Positions 11,532 to 24,817 of a stretch of DNA of 64,000 nt are shown piece by piece; the first letter of the stretch is position 1, and the number at the start of each line of letters is the position of its first letter. Position numbers and translations under genes: made by a program. The stretch spans positions 304,233 to 368,232 of the forward strand of contig CAJJDN010000033.1 in the NCBI GenBank assembly GCA_905182985.1, written 5' to 3'. The notes beneath the pieces were generated by a model that had not been told where the DNA came from, did not search any database, and worked only from the letters and a program-made list of their open reading frames with translations. This DNA comes from Paramecium sonneborni (lineage: Eukaryota; Ciliophora; Oligohymenophorea; Peniculida; Parameciidae).

Positions 11532-12137
11532 TCAAGAATTATGAATTTCTGAATGGCGAATAAGTTGCATAATGTAAGGAAAGCTTTTTCCACAAATAGG
11601 ACAAATTTCTAGGCCATTATCTTATTGAGGTTATTGTTATTTAGAGATTTATTGATGCTAATTATTGTTAGAAATGTCTTATATTTTTGGTTTTTAAATG
11701 TTTTATGTTTCTGGAATATTCTTGTATTATTTTCTTTCAGTCCATAATAAAGTTGGACATTTATGATCTTCTTTTTATCTATGTTTAAGACAAACAATCA
11801 GACCACAATCTTTACATTAGACACTATTTAAAGATGTTAATTTAATATTGCAGATTGAACAAAGCTTTTTCTCTTATGGTTATTAAGTGCATTCCTTTAA
11901 GAAATGTTATTCCCATATAATATTTTCATTTTGTTCTGATGTATAACTGATTCCTTTATTGCAAATTGGACAAATAATGGCTTACTTTTTAATTGTTTGT
12001 TTAGAGCATTCATGAGCCTCTGGTGTACGATGTTCAGAACAAAATGCACAATTACACAATTAACATGTAAATGGAAGAAAATCCTATTGCTTACAAATAC
12101 TATAATTGCATCTTTTTCCTATGCTATAATCTAACAT
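11532..12137 (-). CDS. AN1-type and C2H2 zinc finger protein (ZFAND2/plant SAP-like)
   Basis: Intronless 201-residue protein. The N-terminal AN1 finger begins GKRCNYSICKQQDFLPFTC and continues CNCAFCSEH and HEC. A second AN1 finger reads CSICNIKLTSLNSVQC, CGLIVCLKH and DHKC. A C-terminal C2H2 finger reads CPICGKSFPYIMQLIRHSEIH. Two AN1 fingers at the N terminus is the arrangement in ZFAND2 (AIRAP) and in plant stress-associated proteins that also carry C2H2 fingers; those proteins link stress to ubiquitin/proteasome and p97 function. The start is fixed by the first finger lying directly after the ATG. Its TGA and the start codon of the neighbouring Rab gene's 3' side are close; gene packing is tight. 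Confidence 0.9.
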
Positions 12138-12181
12138 TTGAGATTAGTATTGATTATTAATATTAATTTATTATTTTTTTA

Positions 12182-13038
<857 letters not shown>

Positions 13039-13074
13039 TTAATTTTTGTGGCATTAATTCTTATTAAAATAAAA

Positions 13075-14287
13075 ATGAGAGGTTTCAATTATAGAAGCTA
13101 ATTAACTTTCTCTTATTCAAAATAAATAAATGAAATGAAATAGATACTTGAAAATGATGGATATAAATAGTTTGAAATAAATGAGTAATAAAATGTGATA
13201 AAATATTCAATTCCAAATGAAAGAGTGATTAGATTAGATAATTTGCTTTATCTTTTTGTAATTTTTTTAGAATATAGTTTAGAAAATCAAATATGTTAAA
13301 ATTACAATAGCATAAATGATTTAATTATGTTTGCAGATTGTATATAAGTATAAGTAAATTTAATAGAATTCAATATAACATAATTATTTGCATAAAAATA
13401 GAATTTTATTATAATTAGTTTCTTAATAAGAAAGTTTATCTATATTACCAATCAAATTATATTATTAAATACATTTTATTGGATATGATTGTCCTTTCTA
13501 TGAATAAAAAGATTATAAAAATTCTAAAATTAATGATAAAGATGCTATTAAATCTATTGTTGAAGAAATTTTAAAATACCTAGAACAATATTCAAAAAAA
13601 AAAGTGAAAAATAATCTTAAGTTTCAAACAATAATTTAAAATTTAAGATTATAAATCAATCAATCATTTGATTCATTTATTCAAGAAATTAATAAAATTT
13701 ATAAAGAATATTCTAATTTGAATAATTAGAACTAAATGCTATAATCATTAGATAAAAAAATCGATAATCTGAATTTTAGAAGATATACTCGTAATTAAAA
13801 TGTTTAAGAAAATTTATAAGCTCTAAAATAAAATTATTTTATTAATGATAGCTGGCATTTGTTTGAATTTTATTTATATAATACTTTACCATTAATTACT
13901 AAAGAATTTAGAAAAGGTGCTTATTATTCCCAATAAAAACCACCAAAAGATTTATAATTTATTAATTTTCAAAATTCACTTATGTTTTATGATAAGAAAT
14001 TAATAAATGATGTAATTAATAAAGAAATTGAGAATGTTAATAAGTAATTTAAGTTTGAATGGGATTTACATACTATTTAAAAAGAAATAATAGAGATAAT
14101 ACTTTTAAAATTTTAATTCCTTCAATATTTCTTAAATGATATTCAATAAATGGATATAAATGATATTGAATAAATAAAAAACCAAATTGATTTAATAAAG
14201 GAGAATATAACAAAAGAAACGATTGAACAAGAAATTCAAAATTATTTAGAATTGATGATACTTCAAATGATTGATGAACTTATTTGA
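13075..14287 (+). CDS. Hypothetical coiled-coil protein, tandem copy 1
   Basis: Starts MRGFNYRSQLTFSYSKQINE and ends at TGA 14285. A 19-nt intron (GTATAAGTAAATTTAATAG) is needed to pass from ...MFADCIQ to NSIQHNYLHKNRILLQ and on to IHFIGYDCPFYEQKDY. The C-terminal two thirds is helical and rich in N, Q, K and I (SIVEEILKYLEQYSKKK, INFQNSLMFYDKKLIND, KENITKETIEQEIQNYLE). Roughly 385 residues. No signal peptide, membrane segment or known domain. A nearly identical copy lies 1.1 kb downstream in the same orientation; the two diverge mainly in the last 45 or so codons. Confidence 0.65.
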
Positions 14288-15411
14288 AATAATATTAGTT
14301 TTTTGATTCGAAAAAAAATAAAATAATTGAATTACAGATATTATTTTTAAAAATCTCGCATTTCCTGCCTTTTATATTACTTTTTAGACTCAGTTTTTAT
14401 CATTCGACTTTTTTATGAACAGTAGATATTGTATATTCATATTTATTGCAAGAAATTTTTATATGCACTATTATTTATTAATAAAAATAATATCATTATA
14501 TTTTAATATTAATTGCAATTATTAAATCCATATTATGAATTAATTATTTTTATCAAATAATTTACACTTTTTTTAATACTACATTAAATACTGATTTATA
14601 ATTCTTTTGACTTTCATAATAAACTTATAAAATCTCTCTAACATTTAAATTTGAGTGAGTTTTCTTTACATATATTTTATAAGTTGACTTTTATTATTAA
14701 GCAATTTTACATAATGTGTCATATTTTTGTCAATTATCCTTTTAGTAGTAAATGCACATATTAATGTTAGATAGATTTGAGAGTTTATAAATTAAATTTT
14801 CCATTTAAATTTTATAAATTGGAGTTTAATTCTTAAATGAAAAATATTAATTTAGCTTGTTAATAGATTTATTTAAAATAATCTTTTATCAATCTCAAAA
14901 TATGAATTGCAAATTGAGTCTTAAAATATTCTTATTCTTGGCAATTTGATTATAATTATATTTGGTAGAAGTTTACTCTTAATATTACATTATCAAATAG
15001 ATTGATAAACCTTTTTAAGAATAAGCATAGATACATTGATTAATTACCCTATAAAATTGATATTTAAATATTTTCTTACTTTCCTTTGTGAGTTTAAAAA
15101 AATTAGAATATTAAATGTTTTTGGAATTTAATTACCAATTAAATGCCGGATTATATAGTAGTTTAAATATTTTTAATAATAAATTAAAAATTCTAATAAA
15201 ATGTGATCATTTAGCAAATTTAAAGGATAATCCTTAAAAGAAAAACAATAATTTTGAAAAATCGAAAAATGTTTTCTTCATTAATTGCTATTCAATAATC
15301 ATATATTAGCAAATTACTATATAACTAACATTAAGTTTTTTAATGTTATATGAAAATATATAGAATTAAAGTTGTTTATAATTATATTTCAAAAAATTAT
15401 TACAAACCTTA
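14288..15411. other. AT-rich spacer between tandem gene copies
   Basis: 1.1 kb with no convincing gene on either strand. It is not itself a copy of the DNA upstream of copy 1: similarity between the two units begins at the ATG and ends near the stop codon. Confidence 0.5.
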
Positions 15412-16624
15412 ATGAGAGGTTTCAATTATAGAAGCTAATTAACTTTCTCTTATTCAAAATAAATAAATGAAATGAAATAGATACTTGAAAATGATGGATA
15501 TAAATAGTTTGAAATAAATGAGTAATAAAATGTGATAAAATATTCAATTCCAAATGAAAGAGTGATTAGATTAGATAATTTGCTTTATCTTTTTGTAATT
15601 TTTTTAGAATATAGTTAAGGAAATCAAATATGTTTAAATTACAATAGCATAAATGATTTAATTATGTTTGCAGATTGTATATAAGTATAAGTAAATTTAA
15701 TAGAATTCAATATAACATAATTATTTGCATAAAAATAGAATTTTATTATAATTAGTTTCTTAATAAGAAAGTTTATCTATATTACCAATCAAATTATATT
15801 ATTAAATACATTTTATTGGATATGATTGTCCTTTCTATGAATAAAAAGATTATAAAAATTCTAAAATTAATGATAAAGATGCTATTAAATCTATTGTTGA
15901 AGAAATTTTAAAATACCTAGAACAATATTCAAAAAAAAAAGTGAAAAATAAGATTAAGTTTCAAAAAATAATTTAAAATTTAAGATTATAAATCAATCAA
16001 TCATTTGATTCATTTATTCAAGAAATTAATAAAATTTATTAAGAATATTCTAATTTGAATAATTAGAACTAAATGCTATAATCATTAGATAAACAATTCG
16101 ATAGTCTGAATTTTAAAAGAAAAAATCGTAATTAAAATGTTTAAGAAAATTTATAAGCTCTAAAATAAAATTATTTTATTAATGATAGCTGGCATATATT
16201 TGAATTTTATTTATATAATACTTTACCATTAATTACTAAAGAATTTAGAAAAGGTGCTTATTATTCCCAATAAAAACCACCAAAAGATTTATAATTTATT
16301 AATTTTCAAAATTCACTTATGTTTTATGATAAGAAATTAATAAATGATGTAATTAATAAAGAAATTGAGAATGTTAATAAGTAATTTAAGTTTGAATGGG
16401 ATTTACATACTATTTAAAAAGAAATAATAGAGATAATACTTTTAAAATTTTAATTCCTTCAATATTTCTAAAATGATATTCAATCAATTGATATAAATGA
16501 TATCGAAACTAAAATAAACCAAATTAATTTAATAAAGGAGAATATAACAAAAGAAACGATTGAACAAGAAATTCAAAATTATTTAGAATTTAAGATACTT
16601 TGTTCTGTTGATGAATCTATTTGA
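15412..16624 (+). CDS. Hypothetical coiled-coil protein, tandem copy 2
   Basis: Same length and intron as the copy starting at 13075, with scattered substitutions (for example SQGNQICLNY where copy 1 has SLENQICQNY). The C terminus differs more: copy 2 ends LEFKILCSVDESI, copy 1 ends LELMILQMIDELI. The ten-A run encoding lysines is the same length in both, so both frames are intact. Retained open frames with amino-acid changes suggest two functional genes rather than one gene and one pseudogene. Function unknown. Confidence 0.65.
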
Positions 16625-16721
16625 TTTACACATTATAATTAAAAATTTATAATGTTATTAAATAATAATATAAAATTAGATAAAATCATAAATAATATTT
16701 TATAATTATATTATTATTTTA

Positions 16722-18653
16722 ATGAGCAATAATACATAATTATTACCATCTGAATGGGAATATCCAGAGTAAAATCCAGATTATAAAGGAAATGATTTAG
16801 ATAAACGATTGGAATAGGGTCCAATAGAGGATAGAGGATGCACTGATTGTATATGGTGTATTCTATATTTAATAATGTGGGGATGTTTGATAGCAATAGG
16901 AGTAATCGCATTATCAAATGGTGATCCTGAAAGTTTATTTCAGCCATACGATAGTGTATTTATCTATATAATATAAAAGTAAGGTCAACAATGTGGAGTT
17001 AGTGAGAATTTTTAAAATTGTCCATATTCATATTTAATGAATACAACATAGATAGTTGATAATTAACCAGGAGATTTTGAATATTATTGTGTGACTGTTT
17101 GTCCTTCAAATGTGGATTAAGCAATAAATTATTGTTCAATTAATGGATCATAAGTATTAACAGCATCATATGGAACATATGCTTGTAAATATGGATATAG
17201 AATATTATATAGATATGTCTGTATGTTCGCCATATAAAAATGATCCTTTTTGGAATTTAACAAAGGATTTCTTTACTTTAACAGCAAGTGAAGCAGACTT
17301 TTAAGATATTGGTAAAACATGGGCAATATCTTTATTTGTTTGTGTTATAACATTAATATTGGCGTAAGAAATAATATAACAATATAAAAAATAGAAATTT
17401 TTTAATGTTTTTGGTGAAGTAATGTGCATCATGTTTAGTATGGGGTGTACTAATTTTATATTTTGGATTATTAATTATATTTGGTTTTTTATTTTATTAT
17501 AGTGGTAAGGGTGACTTTTCAAATGCACATTTTGGGAATAGTCATGGATGGTGTTTAGCAATAGCAATAATATTTTGGAGTATAGCAGGGTATATAATTA
17601 ATGTAAAAGATAGAATATCATTATTATTTTTGTTCTGTTTTTATAAGAGAATTTATTTAGCAATAGCAGTAATAAAAGCAGCAGCAGATTTTACTAGAGA
17701 TGTATGGTAGGTAGTAATAGTACCATTATGTATATTTGGGGTGATGATAGGATTTTTAATATTTTGGATATATAGTACAACATATTTATTATCATATGGA
17801 ACATCAATTTATTAATAACTAAGTCCATTTCCAACTATAGATTTAAATTCTGGAGTGATAGGAATGATAGTTGGTAATTCAATTGCATTCTATTGGAATT
17901 GTTAATTTGCAATGGCATTTAGTTAATATGTTGTAGCAAGTTGTTGTTGTATGTGGTATTTTCATCACATGGGAGTTAATTTACATCGTCCAGTATTTAA
18001 AAGTATAAAAAGAGGATTAATGCATCATAGTGGATCTTTAGCGTTGGGATCTTTGATTCTAACATTTGTTGCAATTTTAAGATTCATTTTTGATTTATTA
18101 CATGTAAGAAACAATAAATATTATATCTTAGAAAATGTTTAAATAAGGAGTCTAATAAAATAAAGCAGCTACAGGTTGTTTAAAATGTTGGTTTGGGTAT
18201 TATGGATGTATAATACATTGTTTTGAAAGATTTATTAGATATATAACATAAAATGCATATATAATGGTTGCTATGACAGGTAAATCATTTTGTAAATCTG
18301 CTCATGATGCATATTATTTGATTTTTAGACATAAAGCTGCTGTAGCAATTACTGATGGAATTGGTGAAATATTTAGTACTTTGTCAATACTATCTATTGG
18401 TGTAACAGCTACCTTTATTGGATTCATAATGATTACTCAAATTGATCATTATTCTATTATGATCTCATCTCCTGTACTACCTACAGTATTTTTTGCTTTC
18501 ATCTCTTTAACATTATCTAGTGTTTTTATGAATGTATATGGAATGGGTATTGACACTATTTTGTTATGTTATATGGCAGATAAAGAGTTATTCTCAACTG
18601 CAAAATCAGTCCCTGTATCATTATAAGATTTTCTTCATAAGTATTAAAAATGA
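16722..18653 (+). CDS. Choline transporter-like protein (CTL/SLC44 family)
   Basis: Multipass membrane protein. N-terminal hallmark RGCTDCIWCILYLIMWGC leads into the first membrane segment and the GDPESLFQPYDS / GQQCGVSE loop, which matches the start of SLC44 proteins. An extracellular Cys-rich region follows, then a run of about nine membrane segments including SHGWCLAIAIIFWSIAG, AAADFTRDVWQVVIVPLC and YGTSIYQQLSPFP. The family signature near the C terminus reads NAYIMVAMTGKSFCKSAHDA. Introns of 24, 28, 31, about 20 and 28 nt are inferred. SLC44 proteins move choline or ethanolamine across plasma, mitochondrial or Golgi membranes for phospholipid synthesis; the substrate here is inferred only from family. 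Confidence 0.95.
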
Positions 18654-18693
18654 AATTTAATAATATTATATTTTTGTCATAATTTTTATGCAA

Positions 18694-19694
18694 TCATAAT
18701 CCTAATTATTTACGTAACCATCCAAAATTATGTTCAATTAATTAGATAATTTAATTGACAACTTCAATTTCCTTGGTAATATGTTATGATTGATGTTTTG
18801 TTTATTAAAATATATTATTGCACTCTTCCTTGATATCATTAACTTATTCTTGTTTTAACTAATATAAATTAATGGGTACATTAATTCTATGAATAATTTC
18901 GTTATATTCCAATTCTAATTATTTTACTTGGTGTTCTGTCTCTTCAATATTCTCCTAAATTTAATCCAAAAATATTATAACACTATCTAATTAAGATTAA
19001 TATAATTAAATTAAATTTCTTGTTTGTTGTTCTTTCTCGTCAAAGTATTTATCTTCCAATGACATCATATCTGTTGTGAAATCAATCAAATCATTTAATA
19101 AGGGTTTTAAGCTTTATTAATCAATTTTCAGAGATAATGGATTTCTAAACTTAAGAATATAATAAATTTTACTTTTAATTGACATAATCATATCTCTTTT
19201 CTTGTAATTACATTGTTAACTTATGATATTATTATTTTTGCTAATTCTCTCTATTTTAGCAAATCTCAATATTTTTTATTAAGAGTTCCTTCTCTTTATT
19301 TTTCGTTGATTTCATATGCTCATATTATTCAATGTGAGGCTTATGTGCATATATCTCTTCTTTTACATCAAACTATTGATTATTTTCACATCTACTTTAT
19401 TCTCGTTTAGCTTTACAATAAATTCTTCTAAGGATTCAACATTTTACATGCACTCATCCAATTTTTATTTTTAGAGTTTATTTGTATTGTTCCTTTACTT
19501 TAATAGTTTATCTGATAATTGATAAAGTAGTAATTTTTACCATTAATTCCATTCAATAATTACAATAAATCTCCAGTTGGTTCATCTGCTTAAATATGTA
19601 GTTAAACTGTTTCTAATAAAGTTGATCCCAATTCTGTTTCTCGCAACTATTCCAATTGAGCATATACAACTGATAAAAGTATTAAAATTATCAT
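18694..19694 (-). CDS. Trichocyst matrix/Grl-family secretory granule protein
   Basis: Starts MIILILLSVVYAQLEQLRET: signal peptide and then the pattern LLETVQLHIQADEPTGDLLQ followed by LLNGIN, which resembles the conserved opening of ciliate granule matrix proteins (a -GG/TG-P-D-x-LLxL- segment between helices). The rest is heptad-rich helix, including KLDECMQNVESLEEFIVKL, QLYQSQLDSVIIFLDQIQEN and a C terminus EVVNQIIQLIEHNFGWLRKQ. Introns of about 30, 23 and 28 nt lie at positions that restore frame. Such proteins are proteolytically processed and form the crystalline core of trichocysts. With the acidic protein at 7442-9145 the window holds two candidates for this system. About 300 residues, in the expected range. 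Confidence 0.75.
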
Positions 19695-19815
19695 CTCTTG
19701 AAAAACGATATTAAAAATAATCTAATTTATATTTCCTTTATAATATAATCATCAACCACTTATCACTTTGCACTATTTTTAAATAACTCATAACTCAATT
19801 TTTAATATTAATATT

Positions 19816-20628
19816 ATGAAATAAATAATTATTCTACTATTGTTAATCCTAATCATAAATTGTTTAGATATTCAAGCATGTTCATGTTTAAGTCTTTAGA
19901 CATAATATGATTGTGAAAATTCAGTTACATTTTAAATTGCTAATCAAGACTTGTTTGATCTTAGATTTTGCCATTGGTAGTAAGGAAAATGTTTTGATAT
20001 TCGAAAGGATATCAAAATTACTTGCAATTTTTAAGGATAAGAGAATTGTTTAAATCTACCTTAATGTGCTTGGTATAATAACAAATGTCAAACATTTACA
20101 AAATGTTCAGATTACATATATGATAAAAGTATTCTATCTACATCTTGTGAAAATAATTATTGTTTAGATAATGGCACAACATGTGCTTTTGATTTAATAG
20201 GTAGAGAGGAATAAAAATGTGAGGATATAGCTTAGGAAGAAATTTGCGTAAAACATTATTTGTTATATAAAAATACAATCTGTAATTGGAATGGAACTTA
20301 ATGTGTTGGATAAATAATCTCATCATGTTCTGGTTTGAATCAAAAATAATGTATATAAGCTAATTCATAGTGTTCTTGGAAAAATAATACATGTGGCAAA
20401 AGAAAATGTGAAGACGGTTAATATTCTTATTCTTAGGATGAAGGAGTCAAACTATGTTCAAGTTTTTTAGATATTGAAACAAATTAAGTTATATATTGTT
20501 CATTAAATGAAGAGGGATAATGTATAATTTATGATCCTGTAGATTTAGATAGAAAAAACTGCCATGCATAATCATTTTAATAGTATGCATGGGATCCAAA
20601 TAATTAAGAATGTAAAAAATGTATCTGA
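19816..20628 (+). CDS. Secreted cysteine-rich protein
   Basis: Intronless, 270 residues. MKQIIILLLLILIINCLDIQ is a signal peptide. The mature part has about 30 cysteines in irregular repeats such as CHWQQGKCF, CAWYNNKC, CNWNGTQC and CSWKNNTC. The C-x4-6-N-x-C spacing recurring after W resembles the repeated cysteine units of ciliate surface and secreted proteins. No membrane anchor is seen at the C terminus (ends ECKKCI), so it is probably secreted or held by another partner. Not an immobilisation antigen of full size. Exact role unknown. Confidence 0.75.
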
Positions 20629-21592
20629 TAACATTTATAAATATAAATAATACATATAATTATTATTTTATTTCCTTTTTGATGATTATTTTTAAACATT
20701 TATTTCTAAATTTTTATTCATATATTCAAATATACTATTTATAGAAAAAATTATTAATGAAATTCATTACAAAAAAATACTTTTCCAACAGCTTCATAGA
20801 TTAAAATATATCTTCTTTAAAAATATTCAGTATGAATAAATTCTTTAAGACTTTATATTTTTTTAAATAAAAATAAATTTTTCAAAGAATTTTTTCTTTT
20901 TGAATTATTTCCACAATGTATCTATAATTTTGTTTATTATTTCAAATTTTTTACAATTATATTCACACTATGCTATTTCTCTATGCCTAATTAACATTAA
21001 TAATTATTATTTCAATAAAATTTGGTTTCATAACTTCTAAGTTGAAATCCCTTCTTAAGTACCTTACCAACCTTTAAATTTTTGACTACACTTATCATTA
21101 TAAACATTTTTTAAATCAGTTTTTATAATGTCACATTACTACTGATTAAATTTTACGACGACCATTATAAATTTCTAGAATGAAACAGATGAGCTATTAT
21201 TTTTTCGTTTCTAAATTCATAAATAAATATTAATAGTCTTTAAATACTCTTGAGGGAATTTAATAAGTAAAATAATTGTAAGCATTTTGTTTTATCATGT
21301 TATATAAATATATTTTAAGTTAAGAATATTAATTGTTTTATTTTAATTTGCTTGAATAAAGTCAAATTATAGTATCTATTCTTTAAATATTGAGAGTAAA
21401 TAGCAATTTATTATGTTATAAATACTTTTATGAAACCATTATTTATGTTTTGATTTTTAAATAATTGTTTTTTTTACTCAAAAATAAATAAAATAAAAAT
21501 ATAAATAATTATATTATATTTGTGTTAGCTTTTACGTTTCAATTAAATTTTATTTAAAACTGTATATAATGTTAAATATATGAAGAAAGAAC
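20629..21592. other. AT-rich intergenic region
   Basis: Nearly 1 kb of A/T homopolymer-rich DNA with no coding pattern in the TGA-only code and no RNA gene recognised. Confidence 0.5.
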
Positions 21593-22213
21593 TCAAACAA
21601 ATTTCATACAGTTCCCAATAATAGAGGTAAAAGTTAAAAACAAATTTTGAATCTTCTATTTAGCCTCAGGAAAGAGAACGCTGTTTTCAATAAGAGCTGT
21701 CATTCTTTATTCCTCAGGCCACATTTTAATAATTTTTCTTCCCATAACTCTTTTTTCTTTATCCTTAATTGCAAGTTCTTCTTCAATTTCTCTTGGTATT
21801 ATTGAAGCTTCTGAATCTTTAAGACTTTTATAATAACGATTTTTAAGCATGTTCATTGTTTTTCCAGGAAAGTATTTAGTTATTTTTTAAAATTTAGGAC
21901 CTAATTTCTTCACTAATAACAGAAGGATTCTATCTTCTTCTGGTGAAAAGATTGAATTAGAGGCTTTAACCTTAGAATCTAAATAATTTTTTTGTTTTTC
22001 TTTTATATATTTATATAAAGCACTGCTACGATCCTTATCTCCAAAGAGAATTGGCTTTCTTCTTTATCTAGATTTTTTAGGCTTGAATCTAGGTAAATTA
22101 GGTATTGTTTCTGAACTTTAAGCTACCTAATTCATTAATTATAGTGATTCTGTTTATATTTAGCAATCTTCAATCAAAGAAGAATCCTCTTGATGTTGTT
22201 CAAGGCAAATCAT
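21593..22213 (-). CDS. Single Myb/SANT-domain protein, paralogue 1
   Basis: Starts MICLEQHQEDSSLIED; intronless, about 206 residues. A basic segment KPKKSRQRRKPILFGDKDRS precedes one Myb repeat: FSPEEDRILLLLVKKLG, KFQKITKYFPGKTMNMLKNR and YYKSL, with the acidic residues of helix 1 and the recognition-helix KNRYYK pattern of Myb DNA-binding repeats. A conserved tail follows (IIKMWPEEQRMTALIENS, LFPEAKQKI). Single-Myb proteins with a basic extension usually bind DNA in transcription or telomere roles; that is inferred. A diverged paralogue lies 1.0 kb upstream on the same strand. Confidence 0.8.
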
Positions 22214-23243
22214 TTAATTTAATTATTAAAATAAATGGGTAAATATCTTTATTTATATAGTACTAAAGAATACTTCGTGTTTTAAATCTTTTGAAACCGT
22301 TATATTTTATAAATTCTTTCCACTACTCTCTGATTTTTTTCAATGAAATTCTTTATTTATATTTTAAATTACTAGACCCATTGTATTTATTAATTTTTTT
22401 ATACTGAGAAGTGTTTTTAATATAAAACTATTTTCTAGAACTCTCTTATTGGTTCTATTAAATAAACAAAATGATCTTAGTTTAAAATGCTTCAAGTTTA
22501 AATCTCATTAAAAATTAACTATTATCTCATGATTTTCAATCATATGAATAAATTTAGTTCTAAATTTTTTATAGAATACATATAAAAAAAAGCATTACAG
22601 GAGTAAAACCTTTTAAATCATAATGAGATTATAAAAATATTAAGAAATTCCAAAAAACAGTTAATAGCTTGAAAACATAGAAACATAACAAAAACTGATA
22701 TAAAAAAAAATAAGATAATATTTTATAATGCGAGATTATCAGATTATAAGGATGAAGATATAATTAATTAAAATTTATATAATAAGAATAACTCATTCTT
22801 GAAATATTATATCACATATTCTTAATTTATATTCTCTAGATTAATTTTTTGTTAAAATGATGAAAATTTTATTTTTCATTTTTCAAGTGAATAATTAACA
22901 ATCTAGTATTTTCAACTAAATTATTTTTCTGCTAAGTATTTGAAAATAAAAGTCTTCAAAATTGAATTGAAAAAGCATATTCTCACCATTATTATATTAT
23001 TATATTATTGTTAACTTAAATAAACTTTTTTTTGATGAGAGACATATAGAAAGTTTTATAGATCTATTTTTAGATAAAACTATTTTTAAATAAATCTTAA
23101 ATAATTCCAATTAAACATTTTAAAGCTATTTATAGTTGTAAAACGTAATGATAATATGTTGCAGATTATTTAGTAGAGTTTCTACGTATAATTACCTTTT
23201 ATTTTTAGACTTTTGATAATTTTTTAATAAAATGTATATTAAA
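22214..23243. other. AT-rich spacer between Myb paralogues
   Basis: 1 kb without a recognisable gene, between two same-strand paralogues. No repeat of the genes' flanks is obvious. Confidence 0.5.
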
Positions 23244-23852
23244 TCATTTTAATTTTATGCAATTGCTAACTAATTGCTAAAATGAAGATAAAAATGTGTG
23301 TAATATTTCTTTAGCTTCAGGAAAGAGAGGACTTTTTTCAATTACGGAGCTCATTTATTTATGTTAAGGCCATATTTTAAGAATTTGCCTGCCAATTATT
23401 CTAGATTCATTTTTGTTTGAAAGTAACTCTTCTTCTAGGTCTTTTGGAATTTCTTACGATTCATTATTACGTAGTGACTTGTAATATCTATTTTTAATCA
23501 TATTCACAGTTTTTCCTGAAAAGTACCTTGTTATTTTGTTAAATTTGGGTCCTAACTTTTTTACAAGCAAAAAGAGAATTCTGTCTTCTTCGGCTGAAAA
23601 TTGAGAAATCTAAGCTCTTGGTTTATAATTAAGGAAAGACTCCTGCTTTTCCCTAATATATTTATATATGGCACTGCTTCTATCCTTTTATCCATATTAG
23701 ATTTTCTTTCTTCTTTACTTAATTTGTTTTGATTTAAAGATTCCTTCATCTTAAGAAGAAGTTGTTTAAAATTATTGCTCTTTTTAATGAGAGCTTTCTT
23801 CCTCGTTTGAATGTGATTTTCGATTAGAAAACTAAAAACTTTAAGAAATCAT
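23244..23852 (-). CDS. Single Myb/SANT-domain protein, paralogue 2
   Basis: Starts MISQSFQFSNRKSHSNEEES and runs 202 residues without intron to a TGA at 23244. The basic motif KQRRKKIQYGQKDRSSA and the Myb repeat (FSAEEDRILFLLVKKLG, KITRYFSGKTVNMIKNRYY) align with paralogue 1, as does the tail IIGRQILKIWPQ...LFPEAKEIL. The N-terminal 45 residues, rich in S, E and Q, do not align. The shared DKDRSSAxYKYI and LFPEAK blocks outside the Myb repeat define a small family. An alternative ATG frame at 23749 translates the same DNA but breaks the homology and is a shadow. Confidence 0.8.
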
Positions 23853-24817
23853 TTTTTTTAAATATTGTTTATCCTCTAAACTAAGATTTCGATTTAAAAA
23901 AAAATAAACATTTGAGACTCAACTTTCAATATTTATTTAATTAATTGTGCATATATTCAATATAGTGAATAAATTATATGTTGAACCAAGAATCTTAGTT
24001 TTAAGTAAAGTTCAATTCCTTATAATTAAGAATAAAAAGAAATAAATAAAATTTGAATCTGACTCAATAAACTGTCTATTATAAACTATTATTAATTTAT
24101 GACTATTAAAAGACAATTACCTCAAAAATTCACTTAATAAAACTATCATAAACCTTAGTAATTTTTATCCTGAATACAATATCAACAATATTTGCATATA
24201 TTTGATTTGTTATAAATAATTTATTTTTAAATTTGTTTAATATCTAAATTATTAAAATTGTGAATTAATTTTTTCTGCTCTATCTCTATAGACTTTATAG
24301 TTATTTTTTCTCACTCTAAAATAATTTTTTAAAATTAATCAGAACCTTATTTTTAATTTTTATATTACTTTTGAATATGTTTCCTCTTAGTCCTTATTGA
24401 TAACAGTAAGAATATAGATAATAAAATTGTCAACATCACAATCAAGAACTTAGCTTTATTAGTTTATCAAATTCTGATGTATTAACTTTGTAAGTTCATA
24501 AAATTATTATTCTGTAGACATTATTAATTTAATATAAATTTCATAATTCATTATAATCAAAACTCGAATCTCAATAATGACTTTTTTACAATAAAATAAT
24601 TGGATGATTATATAAAGGAGAAGTTATTAAGATGAAAAGTTGAATTTTATGCTCTATAAATTTATTTTTATATTATAATATATAGAAACCGAACAGGATG
24701 TTTGTATAGAATATTTTAATACAGTCATTTGACTCCAATAAAAACTAATATTAATTATATAATATAGTATTTTTGTGAAGTTCTTTTTAAATTATATATA
24801 GTTGAAAAAATTAATTA
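23853..24817. other. AT-rich intergenic region
   Basis: About 960 bp with no convincing gene or RNA. It ends where the first of two identical 1,020-bp blocks begins. Confidence 0.5.

Noticed and set aside
23561..23749. ORF starting MKESLNQNKLSKEE
   Set aside because: Lies in the wrong frame of the second Myb gene; the frame with homology to paralogue 1 is the real one.
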